Origin: Chalara sp. BL73
Taxonomy: Eukaryota > Ascomycota > Leotiomycetes > Helotiales
DNA length: 64,000 bases
Direction: 5' to 3'
Assembly: GCA_918026815.1 (NCBI GenBank)
Contig: CAKJVC010000068.1
Span: forward strand, 310,001-374,000
How positions within the stretch are numbered: the first letter of the stretch is position 1; each line of letters starts with the position of its first letter. The position numbers were made by a program, and so were the translations under genes. Of this stretch, positions 11,907 to 24,223 are shown in pieces. The notes beneath the pieces are model-generated. The model saw only the letters and a list, made by a program, of their open reading frames with translations. It searched no databases and was not told the DNA's origin.

Positions 11907-14260
11907 GGCTGACATGGGAATTTGAATGATGACCGAATCGCATGGCGTGGTGTTGGGGGAGTTTCTATATGGGTCTACAACGGGAGCGTGTGCAATGCAT
12001 TCTATACCATTTTGAGCGTTATTTTGCCCAGAGTTGTAGATTGTCGATTCTCAATGACATGCATCTTTCTATATCGTATTGCCCAAGTGGATTCAGTTGA
12101 TACTCTTTTCGGCAGCGTTGCAACGATTCTGCAAGGGATCGCGAGTCGCTATCCGATGCCATCGATTCCGCTTCCGCGAAAATACCACAAAGCTGCACAT
12201 ACATCACGTAAAACATCGCAAATTCGTATGAAAAGCGTTGAACATTGTTTTTTGTTGCACGTCTAGAAATTTTCGGACCGAGGGCGCCGGCTCTCAAAGT
12301 TTCGATCTGATCATCTAGTGATCCCACTCCATGTCGTATGCTTTTTTTTGTTGCATATCGAACCTCAGCTCGGCCCGAGGTTATACGGTCTGGTAATATA
12401 GATCAGTTGATTATTCGAGGAATAAACTGGATCTTTGCTTGGTGATATGCTTAGCCACTCTTGGTCTATGATTGCCGGGGCGGGTGGGGGTGGGGACCTA
12501 TTTTGGGTACGGATAACTTGCAGTGAGGAGTTCTACACGACACGGTTGTTGCATGTCTTGAAGCCTTAGCCCTATAGAATGCGTTTTAAGTTTTGAAGTA
12601 ATTCGGAGCCTCAAAAAATTTTCTTCTTCCGCAGGTATACGGGTTGTTGGCGCCGATCTAAGGAATTAGTGGCTTTGCAAGAATTCAATACGTTCTTCTA
12701 GAATTGACGCTGTGTCGACCAGCTGCCAGTCTCATGTCATAGTTTTGGACGACTTCCATCTGTGCAAACTTCATTGCTACATGTATTCTAGGATAACTGA
12801 TGCACTAGATACTTGCTAGGTAGCTAGTGTTACAGATGAAAAACCTTCAATTTCGTAGTAAGCGCTAGTTTAGCATTTTTTTTACAAGTCTAACGATATC
12901 AGGGCTACTCACTTGTATGTCGCATCACTCATTGCAAGCAACCTGTTAAGAATGCCATTCAGCATCCGCCTCTGTCTAGCTATTATTGAAATGTTGACGA
13001 ATAGTAGGGCGGTCATCAAACGGTACACTGTTTTTTTTTTTTTTTTCTTTGGAATAGTTGCCTCTTGTATGATGGGTTCCTAGCCTAGCAGACCTGGATT
13101 CAAATCAAGCGGAGCTGCTTAGCATTGAGTCCCCAGTTTCGCCATTCATGTATTGCATGACTGTTGGCCTAATCCAGCTGTAGAATGCTCTTGGCTATAC
13201 ACTATAGGGATGATGTGGGGCGTAATAGCTTGTTCTGATGACTATTAATTACACTTGAGTAGTAGGCTGTAAAATAGCGAATCTATTGGATGAACTGGGT
13301 TTAATGAACCTCGCCACTAAGTGAGGCTAAAATTGTGTAAGTGGCATTAACAGGGACGATGAGATTAAACTTGTTTGGTGGTGGAAAGGGTCGTATCGGG
13401 GGCGCAGGTACATCGATATGACCAAGGCCAGCTATTTTGCCGAGTCTGCCATAATGGATATTCCGTGTATCCAGGGAATTTATTGGGGTTTACTTCCTTG
13501 CTACATAGAAAAGGGACATATAGTTGAATGGCTCAGCCTCGATTAGAAAGATTACATAAATATTTTTAGTGGAATGGCTTTGGCCCGGAATGCATCCGGA
13601 CTGATTCCGAGTTCGGGTCCTTCTTCCGAAGCTTCCGTGCATATCCTCTTTCCCTGCAACTCCTGGAGTACGATTTCTATATCCAAAGGTTTGAAGATAC
13701 TGCTTATTGCCACTATGTATGTGCTTCCTAGTGGCAAGGCAATGATAGCTCACACTCCGAATAATGAAGGATCCATGAGAATTTATGTTATGCATATATC
13801 TGAGCTTTCTTTTTATTTTGCTTCTAGAACCAATGTTCAGTTGGTCTGTACCATCACTCCGTAATCGTGTTTGCTCTCCTTATTTTCGGAGGGTGAAGCA
13901 GAAAGCGGAGCGGAACGGAATAAGAGAACTCAATTTCAGAGTCTTTCTCTGGTGCCTGTTAGGACACGTGCTCACCCTTTTGCTCAGAATTCCACTATTG
14001 GGAAACATATAACCGGCAGTGAGCCGTAATATCCCCCTCATTCCTCTAAAAATACCCCCTGCTAATCCGATGCTATTATGTCTAATTGTCTAGTGCAGAG
14101 TTTCGATATTAGTTCATTTCTTCTCCGCACTTGAGGAGACATACATAAAAGGGTGCAGATTGCCCCAGTAAATTTTGATGCACAACTAACAGCTTATTTC
14201 TACCACTGTCTCCATAGCATCCGCTTACGTAGTTTTCTGAGCACGGATTAGCATTTCCTC
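11907..14260. other. Long gene-poor region
   Basis: About 2.35 kb with no supported gene. There is a T16 run at 13031-13046. Several short frames lie at 12019-12327, 13490-13795 and 13574-13864 without motifs or starts in good context. A short sequence near 13079-13095 looks a little like a tRNA T-arm, but no matching D-arm or acceptor stem is present. Confidence 0.55.
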
Positions 14261-15384
14261 ATGTATCTCATATCTACGCTCCATCTGACAGCAGGTCTCT
14301 TACTGGCCATAGCCACGGCTGCTGTCCGAGCCTGTCGTATTGACACTCATTTCCATGCTTTACCTCCGGCATATCTGGCAGCACTTTCAGCAACTGGTGG
14401 TGACCCATCAGGATACTCTACGCCCGAGTGGTCGCTCGATGCTGCCGTTAGCTTGATGAATGTTGTTGGGAACTCAATTGGTATGCCCCACAAGTCATCG
14501 TCCCTTCTCATAGCGTAAACGTCCTTACACTGTCAAAACAAGGTATCTTATCAATATCCAGTCCAGGTGTACCCATTGCCGGTACAGGAGATGCAGCAAG
14601 GCAACTGGCACGCACATTGAACCAAAATTTGGGTGACTACTCGACCAACGCCACATATTACTCACGCATCGGTTTCTTTGGGTCTCTCCCAGACTGGCAA
14701 GATGTTAACGGTACAATCGCGGAAATAGATTACCTCTATGGACAGCAGAAGCTATGCGCTGGAGTCGTCGTCTTCACCACCTATGGAGGAAAGTTGCCTG
14801 GACATCCCTCCTTTGCACCAATCTGGGCTAAGCTACAGGCATACAAAGCGCTTGTCTTTTTGCATCCTGCATTACTTGACATCACGCCCAAGTTTGTTGG
14901 AGCTGGAATCCCACAGCCTATCATTGACTATCCTTTGGCGACTACACGAGCGGCCGTCGACCTGGTTATAACTGGTACGATCCAAGCCTATCCAGACGTA
15001 GACATCATTCTTTCCCACGCTGGAGGCACGATTCCCTTCGTGGGGTCACGCGCAATAGGCAGCCTCATCCTCCCAGAAATCGCTTCTAAAGCCTCTGTCA
15101 ATGTCACCCAAGCAACAGCCGACTTCAAGCGATTTTACTACGACATTGCGCTTAGTACCAGTGCAGCACAGCTCGGCGGTTTATTAGATTTTGCAGACCC
15201 GTCCAAAGTCCTCTTCGGCTCTGACTTTCCATATGCACCGCAGAATGTTATCAATGCTGCCGTTTTTTCATATGAAAACTTTGTTGCAAGTAATTCTCGC
15301 GGCAGCAAACTTGGACCCGGGGTTCTCAGGTCCAATGCCGTTAATCTGTTAAATAAACATTCACAGGGTCGGACTTTCACTTAA
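14261..15384 (+). CDS. Secreted ACMSD / 6-methylsalicylate decarboxylase-type amidohydrolase
   Basis: Two exons, 14261-14480 and 14543-15384, with a 62-nt intron (GTATGC...CAAG), give 353 aa; the join restores NSIGILSISSPG. The fold is amidohydrolase-2, the family of ACMSD and of the fungal 6-methylsalicylate decarboxylases. Visible metal and catalytic motifs are HxH (His30, His32 in RIDTHFHALPPAY), FLHPA, ILSHAGGTIPF and the Asp in FGSDFPYA. Decarboxylation of an aromatic or muconate acid is the expected chemistry; the substrate is unknown. A hydrophobic N terminus (MYLISTLHLTAGLLLAIATA) precedes the metal motif and several N-glycosylation sequons follow, so this copy may be secreted. No polyketide synthase or other pathway gene is nearby. 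Confidence 0.85.
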
Positions 15385-15838
15385 ACAGTTGAAGATTGGG
15401 GTCTTGTTATCAACTAGCGTGGCCTTCACTCGTGGCGATCTAAGGTTTTACTTCTAAATGGTTATGTTTCAGGACACACTAGGTTAGAGATTCAGATAAT
15501 TTCATGGCCGATCTCACACTCTAAGTGTGGTACAGGCGCCTCCCCGTATTTTTTCCCTGATGGTGTAGACGACTTAGCATTTATTGCATGACTACAAGGC
15601 TTGGCGCGAAGCAGACTGCTCCTAGCCATGCGCTATGAAGCTGACGTACCATGTAACAATAATCCAAACTCACTTGCCAATGCCTGCATTAGCGAAACGG
15701 GTGAGCACATCATGTGATTACTGTATTTATCTTCACAAGCCCCAGCCACTTATCTCAATATATGTTTGACGTACATTTCTCAAAAAAAAAGCTCGCCCCG
15801 GTGGAAGAAGCGACTAAAAAAGGAACATGTGAAGGAGA
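15385..15838. other. Intergenic
   Basis: Spacer and promoter before the 2EXR gene. No gene seen. An A-run lies at about 15781-15790. Confidence 0.5.
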
Positions 15839-16756
15839 ATGTCTAACTTTGCCACTTTACCACAAGAACTACGGGATGAAATCTGGAAGCAGACACTTGG
15901 GCCCCGCGTCATCGCGATATCTGTACATCTGCTCAACACTGAGGACCCTTTAGGTCCCAACGAGGACGGTGTTTGTTTCACAGCATCTCTGGGCTATCCG
16001 AATTATCTCTTCAAGCGTACTCCATTTAAGAAGACCTGGGCATCGATTGCGGTTGTTGGAAAATTGAACCAACCATGTATTCCGGTCGCAGCATATGTAT
16101 GCCGGGAAAGTCGGAGCGTATTTTTGGCTCGATATGAAGCAGCTTTTCTTTGCCGTCGAGAGATATACGGTACGCCATATTCTTCCAAGGCTTATGAGTT
16201 GTGGAACAAGTACCATCTTGGGGACAACCGTATCTGGATAGACTTCAAAATAGATATCATTGTATTGCATCAAGCGGATCAGCCCATCAAAGCGGGTCGA
16301 GGATTCCGAGGGTTAGGCGTGCTTAGAACCTACGCTTCTGAAGAAGTACGAAAGATCAAGAGACTTGCCATCACCGGAGGTTGGGCGACAATAGAGCCTT
16401 TTGGGGAACCTTGGAAACACCCCTCGATTCGCCCAGAGTGTAGCCTATACAGAGAGATGATGTTTCAGATGGATCGCTTTGACAACTTAGAAGAACTTAT
16501 AGTTGTTCACGTCGATAGGCGTCGGAGAGAACAATGGCCAGCTGACTGGCCGGATATTGATCTAAATCGAGTTGAGGAAGAGATAAAAGAGTTTTTAGAG
16601 ACCGAGAACGAGCGAGATCAGACTTGGCCGAACAAGATGCCCCGTATTAATGTCATTAGGAATCTAGACGACTTACCTGACCGCCAAGGAGAAATTTTTG
16701 ATCAGCCGCAGTTTATACCACCTACTATGTCTGGGAGAGGTCCACAAGTTCTATAA
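15839..16756 (+). CDS. 2EXR-domain protein
   Basis: Single exon, 305 aa, with no signal peptide or membrane segment. The start, FATLPQELRDEIWKQTLGPR, is the diagnostic opening of the fungal 2EXR family (F-box-like LPxELRxxIW followed by PRV). CIPVAAYVCRESRSVFLARY matches the second family motif, in which a Cys or Leu precedes RESR. The middle has IWIDFKIDIIVL, as in other members. The C terminus is charged (EEEIKEFLETENERD). These proteins are very numerous in Pezizomycotina and their role is not established; an F-box-like adaptor role has been suggested from the N-terminal resemblance. Confidence 0.85.
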   Translation: MSNFATLPQELRDEIWKQTLGPRVIAISVHLLNTEDPLGPNEDGVCFTASLGYPNYLFKRTPFKKTWASIAVVGKLNQPCIPVAAYVCRESRSVFLARYEAAFLCRREIYGTPYSSKAYELWNKYHLGDNRIWIDFKIDIIVLHQADQPIKAGRGFRGLGVLRTYASEEVRKIKRLAITGGWATIEPFGEPWKHPSIRPECSLYREMMFQMDRFDNLEELIVVHVDRRRREQWPADWPDIDLNRVEEEIKEFLETENERDQTWPNKMPRINVIRNLDDLPDRQGEIFDQPQFIPPTMSGRGPQVL

Positions 16757-17072
16757 TTACAAGAAATTCAAGTACTTTTATCGAGGTTCATCTCCCTAGT
16801 CATCATGATACACTTCATGCGTTCATATGGACAAGCTGTAGCCTAATTCTAGCCATAACTCTCCATGTAGGCCATTCAGTTGCGGCCGCGGACGCGCTTG
16901 ATCTACGGCTATTTGGCAATGTCGTTACAGCAACTCTAGTTACTAGTTATCAAAGTACCGGCTGCCGAAGTGAAGAATGCATTCGGCGTGCTCGTAGGGG
17001 TTATAACACCACTTATCCTGGCTCATCATTAGTTCTAGCTCTTCACCGAACTTCTATCTAGTCAAAGAGCGC
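16757..17072. other. Intergenic (convergent)
   Basis: About 300 bp between the 2EXR gene and the weak frame below. No start codon precedes the short open stretch at 16880-17060, and nothing is recognised. Confidence 0.45.
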
Positions 17073-17707
17073 TTACTCGGGCGGCGCAGCCCCTGAGCTT
17101 ATCCTTACTGTCTCTGAATTATTGCAAGTGACTGGCAAACTTGAAGAGCCTGAAGCGGATAAAATACCCGGATTGCCGGACGTGCTCGATTCGCCATCGG
17201 ACTCCAAATTTGAGCCACCCCCCGTGCTTGAATCTCCTGTCTCAGTCGAGTTCCGATTCGCGCTTCCTGCACCACAATTATTCGCCAAAAGGTCAGGTGA
17301 GACATATTTTTCTGCAACAACACACATTTCTGGAAAGAAGATAATACAATAACCGTACCATGTCTCGACGGCGAGCTCAGCCTCGAACGGCCATCTACAT
17401 CGCATATAGACATGCAAGTGGCTAAGCCCGTGCCTCCTGCACCATAGCACATAAATTGTCCATAGTCGATGTCTTGAAAGTTGCATTGGCTGGTAGTGTA
17501 GACCTCATCGAGGCAGCTGTCGCAGCTGGAACTTTTATAAGCGCCAAAGACGGGATTTGCGGCGATGGTAGTTGAGCTAAAAAGCGCAAGGATGACAAAA
17601 TAGGAATCGTGTTGGTGAAATGGAATTTCTCGAACATGACGGAGACTAAAAGATAGATGTTGTACATGTATATGTTTGAACCCATACGAGGCATTTTGTG
17701 TTATCAA
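17073..17707 (-). CDS. Possible Cys- and Ser-rich secreted protein, incomplete model
   Basis: Two overlapping leftward frames together look like one small secreted protein. The first has a hydrophobic stretch (SYFVILALFSSTTIAANP), then a Cys-rich core with SCDSCLDEVY, QCNFQDIDYG and LATCMSICD. The second gives a Ser/Gly/Asn-rich tail (SANRNSTETGDSSTGGG) that ends at 17073. A 47-nt intron starting at a GTACGG donor would join them. No ATG precedes the signal-like segment in its own frame, so either a 5' exon is missing from this model or the gene is decayed. Family not recognised. The boundaries are approximate. Confidence 0.33.
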
Positions 17708-18263
17708 GCGTCAGTGCTCATTTGGCTTGCTTTTCTCCTCAAGATCACCACCCATTTCTAGTAAAGGATGATGCATATAAATGATCACGATTGGATCAAC
17801 TTCATCCTTGCATTCCAGATACTCAGCTGCATCTGTGATGTTCAGGAGAAGGTGAAAATAGACGAACCCTCCTTGAGAAGAGAAAAACATTGCTTGGGAT
17901 CAGATATATATGAAACACCAGGGCACTCGTGCACCCGAAGATTCAAAAATTAGATACCCCTCTAATGCGAAGGATGTTGTTCTAGATTCTTTGACAATAC
18001 GATAGCAGTATTTCGCGAGAACAAGGCTGCCCTATAATGGGTATTCGGAATGGGCTCCTCAAGGAGCAGCCCGCGCCTAATGGATAAAGACACATGTGGC
18101 ATAAAGCTCCTTGATGGCAAAAGAAATAAAAGGACATTAAAATGCAATTTCCTTGTCTAGAACCATTTATATAGTGTAGTAAGAGTTACCACACTTAACG
18201 GTATTCACAAATCAATCAGTGAAAGCGAAACAAGAAAATGCTTATCGCAAGGAAAACAGTATA
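17708..18263. other. AT-rich intergenic
   Basis: Nothing recognised. This is the start of an AT-rich stretch that runs to the ABC transporter gene. Confidence 0.5.
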
Positions 18264-18620
18264 TCAAACCCACCGACAGCTGAAATTAATATTTGTTTTA
18301 GTCATGTACCACCTGTTCATATTACCAGGACCGGAGTATTTTCCATTAAGGGCGATTAACGAGATGAGATTACCTCCATGCGCTATCTCAGCGCTATTGA
18401 TATTGTTAAACTTAACGAGGCTCTTAGTGCCACCCACAATGGCAAGCCAGGTGCCGTGAATGAGGCACAGCGTAAAACTACGGGAAATTACTGAACTATT
18501 AACAAGGTATCTTCGTACCTTAATATTAGTTCTGAGAGATGAGTGATCTTCTAGTCGCAAATTGGCCATATATAGCACCGTTACAGCGATCGAGAGAATA
18601 TAATCGAAGATAAATTGCAT
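18264..18620 (-). pseudogene. Possible relic of a DUF7702-type membrane protein
   Basis: An isolated frame of 118 codons from ATG 18620. It contains two hydrophobic stretches, FIFDYILSIAVTVLYMANLR and SFTLCLIHGTWLAIVGGTKS. The string LAIVGGTKS followed by a Ser/Asn-rich loop and GGNL resembles one loop of fungal multi-pass DUF7702-like membrane proteins. The rest of such a protein (normally about seven segments) is not visible on either side. It is either a decayed fragment or chance, and the call is weak. Confidence 0.22.
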
Positions 18621-19779
18621 CACGATCACTCCTTGTATTGAGGCTTTGATTAACGTTAAGCTCTCATTTCAAGTGTACCTATCTTTTATATTCACGTTAT
18701 GATTTGTAGGAACCTGGCATTGATTGGCTGGGTTAAAGAAAAGGACGGCCGCTGGCACTCCTATTCCAAAACCCTTGAACTAATCCGCTCCTCTCATTTT
18801 TCAACCTATAGAAGCCTCATCTCGGTTATTTGTCTTGAATTAGGCATGTTTATAGCTAAGTTTGTAATTCTTGCATAGTAGAGAGGTTTCTAGTAGTGGC
18901 TCCCGCCAGGGCTCTTTGCGAAAGTGGATTTTAAAGAGAAGGAGAACGGCAGTGGACAGGCTTGTTGGAGTCTACTGCTACATTTAATGTATGTTGGGCA
19001 AATCAATTTCAAGATATCGAGATACTAGGTCAAGATACTAGGTGAAAATGAAACTGACTGTTGTCCAGTAGCGTGCATCTATAATAAAAGATTTGGTACA
19101 TAAGATTGATACGATAATTTTGAATGTGGTGACGCAATGGCGGAATATAATTGGGTGGAACCTACAGGTAGGACAATAGATGATATTAGCCCTTCATCTG
19201 GGCCTACTAACTAGCGTAAATCCGAGAAGTCCAAGAGATACCTTGTGACCCCTGTAGGCGGAGATCTACGATTTAAGATTGCCATCTACCGAAGCACAGT
19301 GGTCGCGTTACAAAGGAGGCATCATCGGGAAGGCGCGAAGAAGGCAGAGATGTGATGCGTAGTCTGAGGCAAGTGGAGAGTAGCTCGATGGTATTAGCAG
19401 CAGAATCCAGCAGCATAGGGCAGGTGGTTAGCCGGCGATATACCCGCGCGCAATTTTATCATCCATGTCGAATAAGGGAAACTCCTAGAAGAAGATGAGC
19501 ATAGTGATGGAAGATCAATCGCGGATCATGAATGGCTGACGATAAAGGTGCATATAAAACAGTAAATAGCATCATATATAGAGTTATTAGGCTGCTTAAG
19601 CTGTGCAAAAAAAAAAAAACTCATTTACAGTATATCCATCTATATCTTCAAACTTGGCCCAATCTTTTATGTGAAAATTTCACCCCCAATACAATAATAT
19701 ACATGTAACGCCAGATTTGAATGCAATGTACAAATGAAACCCAGTTTGAAATTAGAAGCCATAACCACCACCATTGCCA
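18621..19779. other. AT-rich intergenic, 3' flank of the ABC transporter
   Basis: No gene seen. A direct repeat of AGATACTAGGT occurs at about 19020-19042 and an A13 run at 19607-19619. The stretch 19300-19560 has no open frame of note. Confidence 0.5.
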
Positions 19780-22700
19780 TCACGAAACGTCCTTATCCAA
19801 GCTCTGGGCTAAACACATCTCGTAATACCGGCCTCTTTTGGCCAACAACTCCTCATGCGTCCCCTGCTCGACCACTCTCCCATCTCCAAACACAAAAATG
19901 GCATCCGCGCCTTTGATCGTGCTCAATCGATGCGCTACCGCGATAGTCGTGCGCCCTTCCTTCGCCTGATCCAATGCCTCCTGTACGATCCTCTCACTTT
20001 GCGTATCTAGCGCACTCGTTGCCTCGTCTAGTAATAGAAGACGAGGTTTGCGGATCAAAGCGCGAGCGATGGCGATACGTTGTTTCTGGCCGCCAGAAAA
20101 CTGGAGGCCACGATTTCCGCATGGTGTTGCGAGACCCTCTGGGAGAGAATCGACGAATTCGAGGGCGTTGGCTTGCCGGCATGCGGTGAGGATTTGCTCT
20201 TCTGTCGCTTCGGTTTCGAGACCAACAGAGACATTCTCAGAAATGGATCCAGAGTAAAGGGTCGGTTCTTGTTGTACGAGGGAGATGTTTTGCCGATACA
20301 ATCGTGGTGAGAACGTAGAGATGTCCTTACCATCAAAGTTTATGGCACCGGATGTGGGATCATAAAATCGTTCGAGGAGAGAAACCATTGTTGATTTCCC
20401 GCAGCCAGATGGGCCCACAAATGCAGCGAAATCACCATGTTTAATGGTCATAGAGATTTCCCGGAGCACTCTGGCCGTGGTCCGTGGGTACCTGAAGCTC
20501 ATTTCTGAGAGCGAAATATCTCCACCTTCATCACTGGGACCTTGGTCCAGGTTGCTGATATTCTCCTGCATGACTGGCGTACGAAATCGCAGCCACAAAA
20601 TGTAGTTTGCAGCTCCACCTGCAGAGGTAATGCTAGTTGTATAACCGAAGAATTGAGCAGCTTGTTGACCTGCAAAGAGTACGGCGATAAAGATGACAAA
20701 GAATTGGGTTATGGTGTACTCGCCCCTGATGAGCAGTTCAGAGCCATACCAGAACCCTAATGCCATTACCAGGAACTCTAGCGATTGAGATAAGGCGTAC
20801 CAGCCAAGTGTCCACAAAAGCGTAGTAATGGAGGTTTTGACAATTCCAGATAATAGAGCTTCATATCGAGCAAGAATGCATGACTCAAGCGTCAATGAGG
20901 AGACTGTTTTGATAGCATTGACTGCCTCGTTTGCAATACCTGCACTTTCAGCAAAACGTGCAGAATTTTTGCCCTCGAGGAATGTCTCCAGTCGAATGCG
21001 GATATAACCCGATAGAATAAGGGGAGGTAAACCGCCGAATACCACCACGAGCCCGAGCTTCCAACCAAATGCTAAAGCTAGAATGCTGCTAGAAGTTACG
21101 CTAATAATGACAATTAGAATGAGCCATACGTTGAAACTCAGCAGATCCTGCAAGGTTGAAGGAGCGCTTGAGAGTTTCGAAGTCAGAGCCCCGGATGTAT
21201 TTCCAGGCAGATTGAAGAAGTCCATATCCTGTCTTAACATATTTTGAAAGATCTCTTTCCGGTAACGATGGGTGACCGTCTGCCCTATCGTATTGGAGAT
21301 TGCTCCAATAGCGGCATACGCAAACAAATTGCCTAGCGCGATTACAAAAAACATTAGGGACCAAAAGTTAGCCTTTTTCCGTCCTTCAGCTTCTTCAAGA
21401 GTGAATACATGGAATATGCGCGAGAAAATAACAGCCTGGCCGGGATATGTTGCTCCTATTACAAGGCTCCAAAATACGGACAGTGCGTACAAGGAATACA
21501 GGGATTTATTCTCAGCGAACATTATCCAGATACATTTGAGCAAAGAGTACCCCATTGTTGCGGTTGCTTCTTCGGATTTCTCGCCTTCCTGGCCTTGGGT
21601 TGGCGGCTTGAATAGAGAGGTTTGTTGAGTGAGGTGGTCAGTCTTTTCAATCTGGCCCGCATCAGATTCTGGTGAGACATCGCTGCCCCTATTGTAATCA
21701 TTCGTACCACCGATGTCCTGAGCAGCAACAAGCTTAGCGTAATGTCCATTGGCACGGAGTAGGTTGTCATGTGTTCCCTGCTCGACAACCACTCCGTTGG
21801 AGATAACGGCAATGTTGTCGGCGTTCTTGATGGTTGCTAACTTATGAGCGATCACTAAAGTAGTTCTGTCTACTGCAGCTTGATCAAGAGCACTCTGGAC
21901 AATACCTTCTGCCCTTGGATCTAGCGCGCTGGTTGCTTCATCAAGCAACAAAATTTTGGGATTCGAAACAATGCTTCGTGCAATTGCGATACGCTGGCGT
22001 TGACCACCAGAGAGAAGCGCGGCCGATTCTCCCACGTCAGTGTCATAGCCATTCGGTAGTTCTGAAATAAACTCGTGCGCATTACTTGTTTGACAGGCTC
22101 TTTCAATCAAGGCAAGTTGCTCCTGCTTACTAAGAGCCTTTTGGTTGTCCTTGAATCCGTTGGCAACATTTTCGAATACTGTTCCTTGAAACAGAACAGG
22201 CTCCTGCTGAACGAGCCCGATCTGACTCCGAAGCCAGCGGGTGTTATGCTTAACTATATCGAGACCATCGAGCTCGATTGAGCCAGAATTTCTCTCGTAC
22301 CAACGTTCTAGAAGACCAACTAATGTACTCTTCCCGCAACCGCTGGCACCAACTAGCGCCGTAGTCTTCCCGGCAGGGATTGAAAGAGTAAGCCCTTTTA
22401 GCACTTTGACGCTGGGTCTCGATGGGTAGGAGAAATGTACATCCTTTACGTCAATCTGGCCGTTGCACGTCGAGGGCTTCTCGCCACTTTCGGAGAGTGG
22501 ATCTAGTTTTGTAGGCTCGTCAATCAACTCAAAAATCTCCGACGCAGCAGCGGCCGCATTCGTAAGGATCGGGATTTGAGGAGCCATGGCACTAATAGTG
22601 GTTGCCGCCATGATGACCGAAAACACAACAGTGAAGACTTTTCCAACGTTGGCCACTTCACCACTGATGAACATTCTATAGCCTTGCCAGAACGCTAGCG

Positions 22701-23721
22701 CAACCATGGAATAGATTAAGAATGTCTCAGAGGAAAACATGATCGCATATATGAGGGACTTCTTCCGGCCCTCAGTATGAGCTTCAGCCAAATATACATC
22801 GTACTTTTTTAGCATCTTTGACTGTGCCCAAAAGGCATGGACTGTTCGAATGGTGGAGATTGCTTCCTGGGCCATAGATGCTGCTCTTGAATATATGCGC
22901 ATGACCTTGGACTCGACCTTTGTATCTAGCGCAACACAAACTCCAGTTGTGATAACTATCACAGGTACGACGGTTATAGTAATTAGGGTCAGTTTCCACT
23001 GAACTACTAGAGCCACAATAAAAGCCGCAAAGAAGGTGGTTAATTGCTGAATAGTGATGGCAAGCTTGTCTGATATGCCCTTCGTGACCCGAGCTCCATT
23101 CGTAGCTTTTAATCCAGGTCAGTGAACATCTTGCGAGGGAAGGCGGTGGAATTGAACTACTTACTAACTAGAACAGCTACGGCACTAGCGTCCTGATGGT
23201 CAAAATGCCAGATCTCTTTTCGCAACATGCTGTTCATAAAGGTTTGGCGAAGGCTTCTAGTTGTTCTGATGGCTGATATTGATATCGTGACCATTGATAT
23301 GTATGTCAAAACTAGCTTTGCGATGAAAAGATAGACAAACCACAAACTGTCTTGGTCAGAATAGACGAAATTGACCAGAGGAAAGACCTACACCATCTTT
23401 AAGACTTCTCGACGAAATTTTGCTGTGTTGGGTCCAGAAAAGTCATTGAACAACGTTATAGAATTTCCAAATACAACAGTCATTAAGGGCAGAACTACGC
23501 CTGAACCGATACAAGTCAACAGCGAGATAATATTCAAGATCCAATCTGTTTTGTCCGCATACTGAAATATGCGCTGAAAGAATCAGTCTCAACTTAGAAC
23601 ATAGCTCTTGGATTCTTACTATGTAATCACGTATGGAACCGCTCTTCTCTCCAGGAGGATTCTCTTCCGTTCTCTCGATCGTCGAGTTACTATCCGAGGG
23701 CTCTCGCGTTTTCTCCTCCAT
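19780..23721 (-). CDS. ABCB full transporter (multidrug/P-glycoprotein type)
   Basis: Four exons: 23721-23620, 23573-23392, 23346-23165 and 23105-19780. The introns are 46, 45 and 59 nt, all GT-AG. Together they give 1263 aa from ATG 23721 (the TTG at 23766 is not a start). The order is TMD1-NBD1-TMD2-NBD2. NBD1 has GASGCGKST (about residue 408), LSGGQRQR and ILLLDEATSALD. NBD2 has GPSGCGKST, FSGGQKQR and LLLLDEATSALD. Q-loops (LVQQEP) and H-loops (AHKLATI, AHRLSTI) are intact, so both sites should bind and hydrolyse ATP. The acidic, Ser-rich N terminus is cytosolic. Homologues export lipophilic toxins, drugs or metabolites at the plasma membrane. A Zn2Cys6 regulator is divergent 502 bp upstream. 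The NBD2 signature starts with Phe, not Leu. Confidence 0.93.
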
Positions 23722-24223
23722 CGTGCTTGTGGTTCTGCCTGTCTTCCCGTACAATCGTTCGTTCAACTTTCTTTATTGGGTATTTTATAGAGATCCCGCC
23801 ATTTTCGATCAATATTTATATGTCGTTGAGGAGTCATCATGAAATCTTGGCTGCAGCTGGCCAGCAGCCGGAGATGGTATTAATTCAGGCAGCCTCTCTT
23901 GGTACTGTGTTGATGGGACTTGGGTCAAATTTCCATGACGAAAAGGCTGACTGACGGCGGCCACGGACACCCGAATCATATAAGGGGAAGTCTCGGCTAA
24001 AATGAAGCTATTCTCGAAGGAGTAATAGCGCGAGAGTCTTATGTTGACAAGACGCTTGGCACGCATTCCACGGCCTCCGGCTGTGTTTCTGTGTTTTTAC
24101 CACAGTGCGTTGCACTCTTCGTTCCACGAGCTCACGCCTTCCTGCAATTCTTCAAATTTAATATTGACCCCCCTTCTGGTACCACCACGGCTTTTTAATC
24201 TCGCGACACAAAAGCCCGAAGCC
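23722..24223. promoter_or_regulatory. Shared divergent promoter, ABC exporter and Zn2Cys6 regulator
   Basis: A 502-bp region between the two start codons, with transcription leaving on both sides. Zn2Cys6 proteins usually bind CGG half-sites. CGG triplets cluster at about 23953-23966, and a CGG-N3-CCG inverted pair lies at 24071-24079, about 145 bp upstream of the regulator ATG. These are candidates only. Control of the exporter by the neighbouring regulator is inferred from the arrangement. Confidence 0.5.

Noticed and set aside
13031..13046. T16 run as a retroelement tail
   Set aside because: No reverse transcriptase, target-site duplication or element body was found beside it.
13065..13100. 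tRNA T-arm-like string (GGATTCAAATC)
   Set aside because: No A-box, no anticodon arm and no acceptor stem pairing could be found around it.
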